This document shows positions 7,587-15,018 of a DNA stretch of 19,753 bases, in pieces. Where the stretch lies: positions 1-19,753 of the forward strand of contig UQMD01000030.1 in the NCBI GenBank assembly GCA_900542155.1, written 5' to 3'. Positions within the stretch are counted from its first letter, which is position 1, and every line of letters starts with the position of its first letter. Source of the DNA: an uncultured Collinsella sp. Its GTDB lineage: Bacteria; Actinomycetota; Coriobacteriia; Coriobacteriales; Coriobacteriaceae. The position numbers and the translations under genes were made by a program. The notes beneath the pieces are model-generated. The model did not search any database and was not told the DNA's origin. It was given only the letters and a program-made list of their open reading frames with translations.

Positions 7587-8345
7587 CTACGACGCGTTCT
7601 TGATAATCCATGTTCCCAGTCCGGTCAGCAGCTGAACCTGCTTAATCGTTAGCCCTTGTTTTCGAAGCGCGAGAATCGCCTCATTGCGAAGTGGCTTGGA
7701 GGCGGATTTGAGTTCCGTCGGAGCACATCCTGCGACACTCTGCACGATTGCCGTGCCAAATTCGCATAGATCTTCCTCGCGAACCTTGGCTGTTGCGCTG
7801 GGGCGATAGGGAAGCGACGGCGTACTTTCCATGAGCCGAAGGTATGAGCGAGGTGTTGGGAATATAACACCGACAACGCTGCCGGTAACATGCGGCCGTG
7901 ACCTGGCACTCATGAGATACTCGCGATGGCTGCTCCAGGGATATTCGTCGTATGCTGCCAGTCCCGCTTTTTGTGGATTCAAATGAATGTATCGAATTGC
8001 CTCGAGTAAATATACTTCTGACTTAATGGGCGAATCCCAAAACCGCTCCTGAAACACGTGGCCGATATGCCCCGTCCGCGCATTGTACCTGCCCGCATAC
8101 GATACGGCTATCGCATGCATCGCGTCGCTCTTGCGGTCGTCCGGATCGTCGATGAGCAGATGAATGTGGTTTCCCATAAGGCACCAAGCGATAAGCTCGA
8201 TATTGTGTTTGGGGAGGATCGCATCGAGGATCTGAAGCATGGCGATTCGGTCCTCGGCATCGTCAAACAGCAATTGCCCTCCGTTTCCACGCAACGTGAT
8301 GTGGAAATAACCGGTTGGTGACTTTGAACGAGGTTTTCTCGGCAT
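7587..8345 (-). CDS. REP-associated tyrosine transposase (RAYT, Y1/HUH family)
   Basis: 252 residues. RAYTs are single-copy, domesticated relatives of IS200/IS605 TnpA that cut and rejoin single-stranded palindromic repeats. The HUH metal motif is His60-Ile-His62 in GNHIHLLI. Tyr83 and Tyr87 in VSYAGRYNARTG are candidates for the catalytic tyrosine. GHVFQERFWD (95-104) and YIHLNPQKAGL...YPWSSHREYL (119-144) are typical of the family. Residues about 218-252 look like a helix-turn-helix. The start at 8345 is set by AGGAGGGG just upstream; the open frame to 8555 lacks family features. Inverted copies of repeat E flank the gene at 7415-7459 and 8659-8703, as expected for a RAYT with its own REPs. 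All motifs look intact. Confidence 0.93.
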   Translation of the reverse strand: MPRKPRSKSPTGYFHITLRGNGGQLLFDDAEDRIAMLQILDAILPKHNIELIAWCLMGNHIHLLIDDPDDRKSDAMHAIAVSYAGRYNARTGHIGHVFQERFWDSPIKSEVYLLEAIRYIHLNPQKAGLAAYDEYPWSSHREYLMSARSRPHVTGSVVGVIFPTPRSYLRLMESTPSLPYRPSATAKVREEDLCEFGTAIVQSVAGCAPTELKSASKPLRNEAILALRKQGLTIKQVQLLTGLGTWIIKNAS

Positions 8346-8587
8346 GGCCCCTCCTTTAGCTTGGATGGGCTGAAGATACCTCATTCGGGGGCTTCGGTTG
8401 TCGAGATTCAGTTCACCGACTATAGCTGCTACCTGCCGAAATATAATTGCGTTTTCAAATTGATGCTTTTTAATGGTAATTGAGTAAGACGGGCGCGCTT
8501 GTTGTGGATGCGGGCGTTGGTTACGTCGATCTGGACGGCCCTCGCGTGATGTCATCGCAAATGGGCTTCACGCATTTTTGCGGCGAT
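8346..8587 (-). other. RAYT upstream region, no gene seen
   Basis: No gene can be supported here on either strand. It is noticeably AT-richer (around 8430-8480) than its neighbours and must carry the RAYT promoter. Candidate -10 boxes on the minus strand are TATATT and TATAGT, neither with a convincing -35. Confidence 0.4.
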
Positions 8588-8636
8588 AGAAAAATGGTCG
8601 GGCGCTCTTAAACAAAACGGAGCACCCGACCATTTA
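8588..8636 (-). terminator. Intrinsic terminator of the CarD gene
   Basis: Read on the minus strand, AAATGGTCGGG-GCTC sequences form a long stem (about 15 bp with one mismatch) around an AT-rich loop and are followed by TTTTT. It lies after repeat E3 in the direction of carD transcription. Confidence 0.82.
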
Positions 8637-8658
8637 CTGATTGTTTGTTGATGTTTGG

Positions 8659-8703
8659 CCAGATAGAACCTGCCAAAATAAACCTGTCCCTTTTTGGCAG
8701 GTT
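8659..8703 (-). repeat. Repeat E3: RAYT-type palindrome fused to the carD stop codon
   Basis: On the minus strand it reads AACCTGCCAAAA, AGGGACAGGTTTA, TTTTGGCAGGTT, then CTATCTGG. The stem is a perfect 12 bp. Its first two bases are the AA of the TAA stop of the CarD-family gene. It is the inverted partner of E2, on the other side of the RAYT gene. Confidence 0.92.
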
Positions 8704-9187
8704 AGTTGAGGGCGGCTTGGGCTAGGCGGGCTTCGGCGGCCTCCTCGGTGACGCCCAATGCCACGGCGAACTCCTCGATGGAGCGGCGCTTGGCTTCCTT
8801 GAGTACACGCATATAGTAAGAGCTGGGCTTTTTATCGGCTTCCTCGGCCTGGCGAATGCGGTGCATCATGGTCTTTGCCACGCGGACCGTCTCGGGCGCG
8901 CCCAGCTTGAGCTGCTGCTTAAAGTGTGTCTCTTCAAGCGAGCTGTTGCGCTCGGTAAAGGTGTCGCACTCCAGCTCGTCATAGTGGCTCAGCAGATGCT
9001 CGGCATCTTGCTGAGAGATGGCGGCATGCAGACGGTCGGCCTGCGCCACGGGGTACATAAGGATCGTCTGCGCATGCCCCTGCTTGGCCTCGAGCAACAA
9101 CATGGGCTGCGGCGTGTCGTCCCTAAAACCGACGACGGTGCAGACTCCCTGACCCGGATGAATGACGTGTTGACCGATTGAGAACAT
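8702..9187 (-). CDS. CarD/CdnL-family transcriptional regulator
   Basis: 161 residues. Family members bind the RNA polymerase beta subunit through an N-terminal Tudor-like domain and contact promoter DNA with a helical C-terminal domain, stabilising open complexes, notably at rRNA promoters. The N-terminal FSIGQHVIHPGQGVCTVVGF (residues 2-21) is the typical opening of the RNAP-interaction domain. Residues about 65-158 are helical and charged, including the KKPSSYYMRVLKEAKRR block. Length is normal. GGAGGT precedes the ATG, confirming the start. It is divergent from argS. Whether this is the essential CdnL-type protein or a paralogue cannot be told here. Confidence 0.9.
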   Translation of the reverse strand: MFSIGQHVIHPGQGVCTVVGFRDDTPQPMLLLEAKQGHAQTILMYPVAQADRLHAAISQQDAEHLLSHYDELECDTFTERNSSLEETHFKQQLKLGAPETVRVAKTMMHRIRQAEEADKKPSSYYMRVLKEAKRRSIEEFAVALGVTEEAAEARLAQAALN

Positions 9188-9216
9188 GCTACCTCCAACT
9201 TATACGAATTTACGTA

Positions 9217-9245
9217 TGTCTAGAATAACACGCTGACGTGCGCAA
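9217..9245 (-). promoter_or_regulatory. Candidate promoter of the CarD gene
   Basis: On the minus strand TTGCGC (9245-9240) and TAGACA (9222-9217) are 17 bases apart. A small inverted repeat, TACG-AATTTA-CGTA, lies between this and the ribosome site. Confidence 0.4.
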
Positions 9246-9432
9246 ATCCTCGCTTTATGCAGGAAAAGCACACAACTCTGATAGGTAAGAGTATTCGATA
9301 AAAGACACAGCTCATTCACACCTTTATGCATTTTCAACGCGTGCATAATCTGCAGGCAGACCGGCATCTTTGAGTGACTCCATACAAGCTGTAGTCAATT
9401 TTGTGCATATGCAATTTCGATTGGCTTTACCC
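9246..9432. other. Gene-free stretch between carD and argS with ATGCA-type inverted repeats
   Basis: No gene is supported. The stretch is AT-richer than its neighbours. TATGCA and TGCATA form an inverted repeat near 9325-9350, and a TGCATATGCA palindrome lies near 9404-9413. TTTATGCA occurs twice. These could be operator sites for the divergent genes, but no known regulator is identified. No T-box-like leader for argS was recognised. Confidence 0.35.
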
Positions 9433-9462
9433 TGCGACAGTGCCCCTCGCTTGTGATAGAGT
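9433..9462 (+). promoter_or_regulatory. Candidate promoter of argS
   Basis: An extended -10 (TGATAGAGT, 9454-9462) has a weak -35 TGCGAC (9433-9438) 18 bases upstream of the -10 hexamer. It would give a leader of about 60 bases. Confidence 0.4.
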
Positions 9463-9529
9463 GCTACAAACTCTGGCTTTTGCCCTACGAGTGACCAAGA
9501 GCTCGGGGGCTTTAACACAAGGAGGATCT

Positions 9530-11383
9530 ATGCCCGAGAAGATTGAAGAGCTGGTACGCGCTGCGCTTGCTGCGGCCCAGGAGGCCGGCGACCTTTCCGC
9601 ATTTGAACTTGACGATTGCGCTATCGAGCGACCGGCTGACACTTCTCATGGCGAGTGGACCTCTACCATGGCCCTGAAGTCCGCCAAGCTGGCCCACTGC
9701 GCCCCGCGCAAGATCGCCGAGGCCATCGTTGCCCATATGCCCGAGGATCCCGCGATCGAGAAGGTTGAGATCGCAGGCCCCGGTTTCATCAACTTCTACC
9801 TCTCCGTTGCCGTCAAGAATGCCATCTTTGGCGAGGCTCGCGAGAAGGGCATGGACTTCGCTAAGTCCAACGTCGGTGGTGGCCTGAAGACCCAGGTCGA
9901 GTTCGTTTCCGCCAACCCCGTCGGCCCCATGCACATCGGCCACGGCCGCTGGGCCGCGCTGGGCGATTCGCTCTGCCGCGTTATGGACCACGCCGGCTAT
10001 GAGATCCAGCGTGAGTTCTACATCAATGACCACGGCTCTCAGATGAACACCTTCGGCAACTCCATCAGCACGCGCTATATGCAGCTTGCCGACATCATCG
10101 CCAAGCAGGGCGTTGATATCGACGAGGCTCACAAGCTGCTGATCGCCGACCGTGACGCCTTTGTTGCCGACGAGAACGACGAGCACCCCGAGACCCATCC
10201 GTATCAGGACAACTTTGCCGAGACCTTGGGCAAGGACTCTTACGGCGGCGACTACATCATCGACGAGGCCGCCGAGTTCTGGCGCACCGACGGCGATAAG
10301 TGGGTCAACGCCGATCCTCAGGAGCGCATGGAGAGCTTCCGCGAGCGCGGCTATGTAAAGATGGTCGATAACATGCGCGACCTCTGCCACGCCGTCAACT
10401 GCGACTTCGATCGTTGGTACTCCGAGCGCTCGCTGTACGTGAAGGACACCGAGGGCGAGACCGCCGGTACCTCCGCCGTCGACCGCGCTTTTGAGAAGCT
10501 CGACAAGATGGGCTACCTCTACACCAAGGACGGCGCCCTGTGGTTCCGCTCCACCGATCTGGGCGACGACAAGGACCGCGTCCTGATCAAGTCCGACGGC
10601 GAGTACACCTACTTCGCCTCCGACGTCGCCTATCACTGGGATAAGTTCCAGCGCGTCGATCACGTCATCGACATCTGGGGCGCCGACCACCACGGTTACA
10701 TCGAGCGCGTACGCTGCGTCTGCGACGCTCTGGGTTACCCCGGCAAGTTTGAGGTTCTGCTGGGCCAGCTCGTCAACCTGCTGCGTAACGGCAAGCCCGT
10801 CCGTATGTCCAAGCGCAAGGGCACCATGGTGACCCTGCAGGAGCTCGTCGACGAGGTCGGCTCCGATGCCGCTCGCTACACGCTCATCTCCAAGAGCTCC
10901 AACCAGATGGTCGACTTCGACATCGAGGCCGTTAAGAAGCGCGACAACTCCAACCCGGTCTATTACGTGCAGTATGCTCACGCCCGCGTGTGCTCCATCC
11001 TGCGCCGTGCCGCCGACGTTACCGCCGAGCAGGCCGACGAGATGGGCATGAAGGCCGTTGCCGCCAAGGCCATCGGTGAGAACGTCGATTACTCGCTGCT
11101 GACCGACCCGACCGAGCTCGCCCTTTCGCGCAAGCTCAACGAGCTCACCGACCTGATCGCCAGCTGTGCTCGCGATCGCGCTCCGTTCCGTCTGACCCAC
11201 TTTGCCGAGGAGCTCGCCGGCGACTTCCACAGCTTCTACGCTGCCTGCCAGGTTCTGCCGAGCGAGGGCCGTCCCGTCGACCCCGAGCTTTCGCGCGCCC
11301 GTCTGGCAGCTTGCGACGCTGTCCGCGTGACGCTCGCCCTGGTGCTTACCCTCGTTGGCGTTTCCGCGCCCGAGCAGATGTAA
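9530..11383 (+). CDS. argS: Arginyl-tRNA synthetase
   Basis: 617 residues. It charges tRNA-Arg with arginine using ATP (class I synthetase, cytoplasm). The N-terminal Arg-specific domain that binds the D-loop occupies about residues 1-90. The class I signature HIGH is at 135-138 and the second signature appears as MSKRKG (426-431), the usual form in bacterial ArgRS. The C-terminal DALR anticodon-binding domain follows from about residue 485. ADHHGYIERV lies before the MSKRKG loop as expected. The start is the ATG at 9530 with AAGGAGG five bases upstream; the open frame extends earlier without support. It is strongly codon-biased to C/G-ending codons, in keeping with high expression. Confidence 0.97.
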   Translation: MPEKIEELVRAALAAAQEAGDLSAFELDDCAIERPADTSHGEWTSTMALKSAKLAHCAPRKIAEAIVAHMPEDPAIEKVEIAGPGFINFYLSVAVKNAIFGEAREKGMDFAKSNVGGGLKTQVEFVSANPVGPMHIGHGRWAALGDSLCRVMDHAGYEIQREFYINDHGSQMNTFGNSISTRYMQLADIIAKQGVDIDEAHKLLIADRDAFVADENDEHPETHPYQDNFAETLGKDSYGGDYIIDEAAEFWRTDGDKWVNADPQERMESFRERGYVKMVDNMRDLCHAVNCDFDRWYSERSLYVKDTEGETAGTSAVDRAFEKLDKMGYLYTKDGALWFRSTDLGDDKDRVLIKSDGEYTYFASDVAYHWDKFQRVDHVIDIWGADHHGYIERVRCVCDALGYPGKFEVLLGQLVNLLRNGKPVRMSKRKGTMVTLQELVDEVGSDAARYTLISKSSNQMVDFDIEAVKKRDNSNPVYYVQYAHARVCSILRRAADVTAEQADEMGMKAVAAKAIGENVDYSLLTDPTELALSRKLNELTDLIASCARDRAPFRLTHFAEELAGDFHSFYAACQVLPSEGRPVDPELSRARLAACDAVRVTLALVLTLVGVSAPEQM

Positions 11384-11429
11384 TCTGCGGGTCATTTGAC
11401 CGTGTAAGTTCGGCTTTGCTGAACCCTAT

Positions 11430-11463
11430 AAGCCCGATCTCCATGCGGAGGTCGGGCTTTTTT
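11430..11463 (+). terminator. Intrinsic terminator of argS
   Basis: AAGCCCGATCTCC pairs with GGAGGTCGGGCTT (one G-U pair) around a 4-base loop and is followed by a run of T. Confidence 0.92.
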
Positions 11464-11508
11464 CGTTTGGCGGGGCTTTTAGGCGTGTTGGAAAATGCTA
11501 CCAAATCG

Positions 11509-11658
11509 CAACTATACTGGTTTACGGGGCTGAATCGCCAACTGGCGACCATGGTGCCAATAGCAAAATTAAACCCGCAGGTAGATGGCTTATTGTTTCT
11601 TGAAAATGCAGGGTATGGTTGGCTTGCAGCATTCTGGCCCCGTAATCCGGCATAGTTG
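11509..11658 (+). repeat. Palindromic element C (150 bp)
   Basis: Terminal inverted repeats of 22 bp (11509-11530 and 11637-11658) match at 19 of 22 bases: CAACTAT-C-GG-TTACGGGGC. The arms differ from those of A and B. The inside has the shared core GACCATGG, then AAACCCGCAGGTAG, and on the far side GGTATGGTTGG. No coding frame is credible. Confidence 0.75.
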
Positions 11659-11664
11659 TGAAAA

Positions 11665-11715
11665 TTGTCCCTTGGGGACGGGGGGGGGGGAACGGATCAT
11701 TTTTGTCTTGTGGAA
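11665..11715 (+). repeat. Degenerate GGGGAC element with an 11-G run
   Basis: GTCCC-TT-GGGGAC is a tiny hairpin. It is followed by 11 consecutive G (11680-11690) and then AACGGATCATTTTTG. The layout recalls the GGGACAGGTTTATTTT and GGGGACGTTT blocks of repeats E and D, so it is probably another decayed member of that class. Confidence 0.45.
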
Positions 11716-11740
11716 GGGTGGCGGGATACCGTCCGCCGCG

Positions 11741-11895
11741 AATCGTGCCCATCTCCTACGTTTTGCCGCATACCCCGAACCATGCCGTAAAGTTCGATAT
11801 TAAAACCGCAGGTAGCGGACTCGCTGTTTTTGATAAAACAAAGGTATGGTCAGGGGTCCGGGGGCAAGCGTAGTAGATAGGCGCGTTTCGTGGCG
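11741..11895 (+). repeat. Palindromic element B (about 155 bp, same family as A)
   Basis: The left arm contains GCCCATCTCCTACGTTTTGCC and the right arm GGCAAGCGTAGTAGATAGGC, with TTTCGTGGCG beyond it, matching the right arm of A. Inside, ACCCC-GA-ACCATGCC is matched by the inverted GGTATGGTCAGGGGT. The central AAAACCGCAGGTAG is identical to A over 14 bases. Arms are more diverged than in A. Same orientation as A and C. Confidence 0.78.
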
Positions 11896-11956
11896 CGGCG
11901 AATCCCGACGCCACGGATTTGCCCCCTAGTCGCTTCATTTCAAGGCGCCTTAGGGG

Positions 11957-12004
11957 AAGAGTGTCCCTTTTGACTAGTCGTTTAAGAACGCCCCCAATGA
12001 CTAA
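11957..12004 (-). repeat. REP-like hairpin D2, abutting the rho promoter
   Basis: On the minus strand it reads TAGTCATT, loop GGGGGCGTTCTTA, then AACGACTA (8-bp stem with one G-U pair), and GTCAAAAGGGACACTCTT. Order and loop motif match D1. It ends one or two bases before the -35 of the rho promoter. Confidence 0.6.
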
Positions 12005-12005
12005 G

Positions 12006-12033
12006 TTGCAGGTGGCGGCGGTTGTGTTACACT
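12006..12033 (+). promoter_or_regulatory. Promoter of rho
   Basis: -35 TTGCAG (12006-12011) and -10 TACACT (12028-12033) are 16 bases apart. They predict a start near 12040. Confidence 0.6.
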
Positions 12034-12039
12034 AACGCT

Positions 12040-12176
12040 GCGTAGTTGACGCAATCATCTCGATACAGATCAATGATGTCCGTCGTTTTGAACGGAACTA
12101 GACTGTTTAGCCGCCCTGAAGGTTTATGCAGGGAGCATGTGATCACAGGGCTTGAAAAGAAAGTTGAGCAAACACT
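12040..12176 (+). other. rho 5' leader (about 137 nt)
   Basis: The predicted transcript start leaves a long leader before the GTG start. No hairpin with a T run is seen. Long rho leaders are a known site of Rho autoregulation in other bacteria; here that is inference. Confidence 0.4.
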
Positions 12177-14705
12177 GTGTCTGATCAACAGCAAGAAAAC
12201 GAAATAACGACGACGCAAGCCGCTCCCGCTGCACCGGTTGCGTCGGACCAGGTCGCGGCGCCCGCGCAAGCCTCGGCTCCCGAGACGCCTAAGGCTGCTT
12301 CGACGCCTGCGCCTGCAACTGGTGAGGAGGCTGCTCCGGCAAAGCCCAAGCTCGCGCGCCGCACGGCCAAGCCTGCCGCTGACGGCGAGGAGGTCACCAA
12401 GCCCAAGCGCCGTACCACGCGCACGACGCGCGCCAAGCGCACCGTTGCAGCTGACTCCTCGGCGCCGATTTCCGATGAGGTCGCGCAGGCACGTGCGTTG
12501 GCGCAGATTAGCGAGGCTCAGGTGGTGCGCGCCCGCCGTCGTGCTGCCGAGCGCGAGGCCGCGGCTCTGACCGAGCTTGCAGCTCCGTCTGTGCCCGAGA
12601 CGCCTGCCGCCGACCTGCCGACCGAGAAGCCGGCACCGCGCACACGCCGCCGCACGGCTGCTAAGGCCGAGCAAGTTGCGGAACAGGTAGCCCCCGAGCT
12701 CACTGAGGCTTCGGTCCGTTCCGCGGCAGGGGAGGGCACATTGCCTGTTGAGCCCGCTGCGCCTGTCGAGGCCAACGAAGTTCCCGTTGTCGATCCGGCT
12801 TTGCGCCCGCACCGTCGCGGTCGCAAGCCCAAGGCCTTTGTCGAGGCAGAGAAGGCCGCAGCAGCAGCCGCCGCCGCTCGGGATGCTGCGGCGACCGCCG
12901 AGTCTGCAACCGCTGCCGATGCACCCGTCCAGGATGCTACGACTTCCGAGGCCGCTCCCGCCGATGCCGAGCCCGCCGACGTCCGTCCCGGTCGCAGCCG
13001 TCGTACTGCTGCTAAGCGCACGTCCAAGGCCAAGGCTGCCAAGAAGGGTGCGTCCGAGGATTCTGCCGAGACGACCGCCGATGCGTCGACTGATGTCGCC
13101 AAGGCCCAGGACGTCGAACAGCCTGCGTCCGAGAAGCCCAAGCGCGGTCGTAAGAAGTCCGTTAAGGCCAAGGCGTCCGAGCAGCAGGATGTCGAAGCGC
13201 AGGTTGATTCTGGCGCCGAGGCCAATGACGCCGCCGCGGCCAATGTTGGCACCGCCGCAACCGATGGTGCCGCCCCCGCTGAGGGCGAAGACGGCACTCG
13301 TCCCAACCGTCGCCAGCACAAGCGCAACGACGAGCGCAACGAGCGTAAGGACGACCGCAACAACGACCGTCGCAACCGCCAGCGCGATCGCAAACAGCGC
13401 AACAAGGAGCGTAATGCCGCTCCCACCGAGCCCACGCTTTCGCGCGAGGAACTCGCGGCCATGAAGGTCGCTGAGCTGCGCGAGAAGGCTAAGGAGTTCG
13501 AGATCGAGACGACCGGCAAGAAGAAGGCCGAGCTCGTCGAGGAAATCTACGTCACCGCTGCGAAGGCCGAGGGCTTCCGCGACATCAAGGGCATTCTGCA
13601 GATTCGCCCGGACAGCTCCGGCATCATCCACGCCCATGGCTACATGAAGTCCAACGACGACGCCTTCGTGCCCGCCTACCTCATCCGCTCCGCGCGCCTG
13701 CGCACGGGCGACGTCATCGAGGGCTCGCTGCGTCCTTCGCGCGGCGGCGACAAGCGCGCCGGCCTCGCCAAAATCACGACCGTCAACGGTCTGGACCCCG
13801 AGCAGATTCGCAACCGTCCCAAGTTCGGCGACCTCACCCCGGTCTATCCCAACGAGCCGCTGCGCATGGAGCACGGCAAGGACTCTATTACCGGCCGCGC
13901 CATCGACATCGTGTCACCGATCGGCAAGGGCCAGCGCGGCCTGATCGTGTCCCCGCCCAAGGCCGGCAAGACCACGATCCTCAAGAAGATCTGCCAGTCT
14001 ATCTCGATTAACAACCCCGAGGTGCACCTCATCTGCCTGCTCGTCGACGAGCGCCCCGAAGAGGTCACCGATATGCAGCGTTCCATCAAGGGCGAGGTTG
14101 TGGCGTCGACCTTCGATATGCCTGCCGACAACCACACCCGCGTGGCAGAGCTCGTCATCGAGCGCGCCAAGCGCATCGTAGAGCTGGGTGGCGACGTCGT
14201 GGTGGTGCTCGACTCCATCACGCGCCTCGCCCGCGCCTACAACTTGGCGGCGCCCGCCTCGGGCCGCATCCTTTCGGGCGGCGTCGATTCGGCGGCCCTA
14301 TATCCGCCCAAGCGCTTCCTGGGTGCAGCCCGCAATATCGAGAACGGTGGCTCGCTTACCATCCTGGCCTCTGCCCTCATCGACACCGGTTCCAAGATGG
14401 ACGAAGTCATCTTTGAGGAGTTCAAGGGCACCGGCAACATGGAGCTTAAGCTCGACCGCGACCTGGCCGACCGCCGCATCTTCCCGGCTATCGACCCCGT
14501 TGCCTCCGGTACGCGTAACGAGGACCTGTTGGTCGACGAGCAGATGCGTCCGTTTGTCTTTGGTCTGCGTCGCATTCTTGCCGGCATGAACAACACCGAG
14601 CGCGCAGCCGCATCGTTTATCAAGGGTCTTAAGGGCACCAACACCAACCAGGAGTTCCTGGTGCGTTCGGCCAAAAAACACAGCGACTACGAGCAGACGT
14701 TCTAG
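12177..14705 (+). CDS. rho: Transcription termination factor Rho with a very long N-terminal extension
   Basis: 842 residues, about twice E. coli Rho (419). The core is complete: a Rho N-terminal helical domain (about 421-460), the RNA-binding cold-shock-like domain from about 472, Walker A PPKAGKTT (about 593-600), Walker B VVVVLDSITR (about 673-682), the Q-loop region SGGVDSAALYPPKR and the R-loop KGTGNMEL. Residues 1-420 are low-complexity, rich in Ala, Pro, Glu, Lys and Arg, with AT-hook-like RGRK/RRGRKPK patches and a strongly Arg/Asn/Asp-rich block at 377-413. Extensions are typical of actinobacterial Rho, but this is a long one. The start is GTG at 12177: an in-frame TGA at 12165-12167 rules out an earlier start and no later one is plausible. 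The ribosome site is weak. Confidence 0.97.
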   Translation: MSDQQQENEITTTQAAPAAPVASDQVAAPAQASAPETPKAASTPAPATGEEAAPAKPKLARRTAKPAADGEEVTKPKRRTTRTTRAKRTVAADSSAPISDEVAQARALAQISEAQVVRARRRAAEREAAALTELAAPSVPETPAADLPTEKPAPRTRRRTAAKAEQVAEQVAPELTEASVRSAAGEGTLPVEPAAPVEANEVPVVDPALRPHRRGRKPKAFVEAEKAAAAAAAARDAAATAESATAADAPVQDATTSEAAPADAEPADVRPGRSRRTAAKRTSKAKAAKKGASEDSAETTADASTDVAKAQDVEQPASEKPKRGRKKSVKAKASEQQDVEAQVDSGAEANDAAAANVGTAATDGAAPAEGEDGTRPNRRQHKRNDERNERKDDRNNDRRNRQRDRKQRNKERNAAPTEPTLSREELAAMKVAELREKAKEFEIETTGKKKAELVEEIYVTAAKAEGFRDIKGILQIRPDSSGIIHAHGYMKSNDDAFVPAYLIRSARLRTGDVIEGSLRPSRGGDKRAGLAKITTVNGLDPEQIRNRPKFGDLTPVYPNEPLRMEHGKDSITGRAIDIVSPIGKGQRGLIVSPPKAGKTTILKKICQSISINNPEVHLICLLVDERPEEVTDMQRSIKGEVVASTFDMPADNHTRVAELVIERAKRIVELGGDVVVVLDSITRLARAYNLAAPASGRILSGGVDSAALYPPKRFLGAARNIENGGSLTILASALIDTGSKMDEVIFEEFKGTGNMELKLDRDLADRRIFPAIDPVASGTRNEDLLVDEQMRPFVFGLRRILAGMNNTERAAASFIKGLKGTNTNQEFLVRSAKKHSDYEQTF

Positions 14706-14742
14706 GTTGTCATCCACGCGCAGCGATAGTCATCAATGCGAT

Positions 14743-14775
14743 AAAGGGTCGGGGCTTTGAGCCTCGGCCCTTTTC
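14743..14775 (+). terminator. Intrinsic terminator of rho
   Basis: AAGGGTCGGGGCT pairs with AGCCTCGGCCCTT (two G-U pairs) around a TTG loop, then TTTT. Confidence 0.88.
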
Positions 14776-15018
14776 TATAGCGCCGCTCCGCGCTTATTTT
14801 TGACCGTAAGACCGACGAGCAGCAGGTTTCCCGTTTCAATCCGACATCGTCACTTGCAATCGACAGGACGGTTTCGCATAATAACTTTTAAGCTTCGCGA
14901 CGGAAAACGCAGATGAAACGAACCATATACCGTTGCTTTGGGGCATAGCCCCGCTTCATCTTCTCTCGCGCAGCCAACTGAATGATGCGATTTGGGTGCT
15001 GGAAGATGGGGAGAGCTC
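14776..15018 (+). other. Gene-free stretch between rho and the next gene
   Basis: No gene is supported. It holds a promoter at 14854-14882 and then a leader of about 130 bases, with a small hairpin GGGGC-ATA-GCCCC near 14939-14951. Confidence 0.5.
14854..14882 (+). promoter_or_regulatory. Promoter of the 15019 gene
   Basis: -35 TTGCAA (14854-14859) and -10 CATAAT (14877-14882) with an ideal 17-base spacer. Confidence 0.65.

Noticed and set aside
9188..9529. T-box or other riboswitch ahead of argS
   Set aside because: No T-box consensus or terminator/antiterminator pair was found in the short leader predicted from the likely promoter.
9512..11395. 627-codon minus-strand open frame opposite argS
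   Set aside because: It mirrors the biased codons of argS in the antisense frame, has no ribosome site or domain, and argS is unambiguous.
11311..11940. Several 60-110-codon open frames between argS and rho
   Set aside because: They span the palindromic elements and the G run, on both strands, with no ribosome sites; chance frames.
12027..13874. 615-codon minus-strand open frame opposite rho
   Set aside because: It is a shadow of the GC-rich low-complexity rho extension: composition is Leu/Gly/Arg-rich without motifs, and rho on the plus strand has clear domains.
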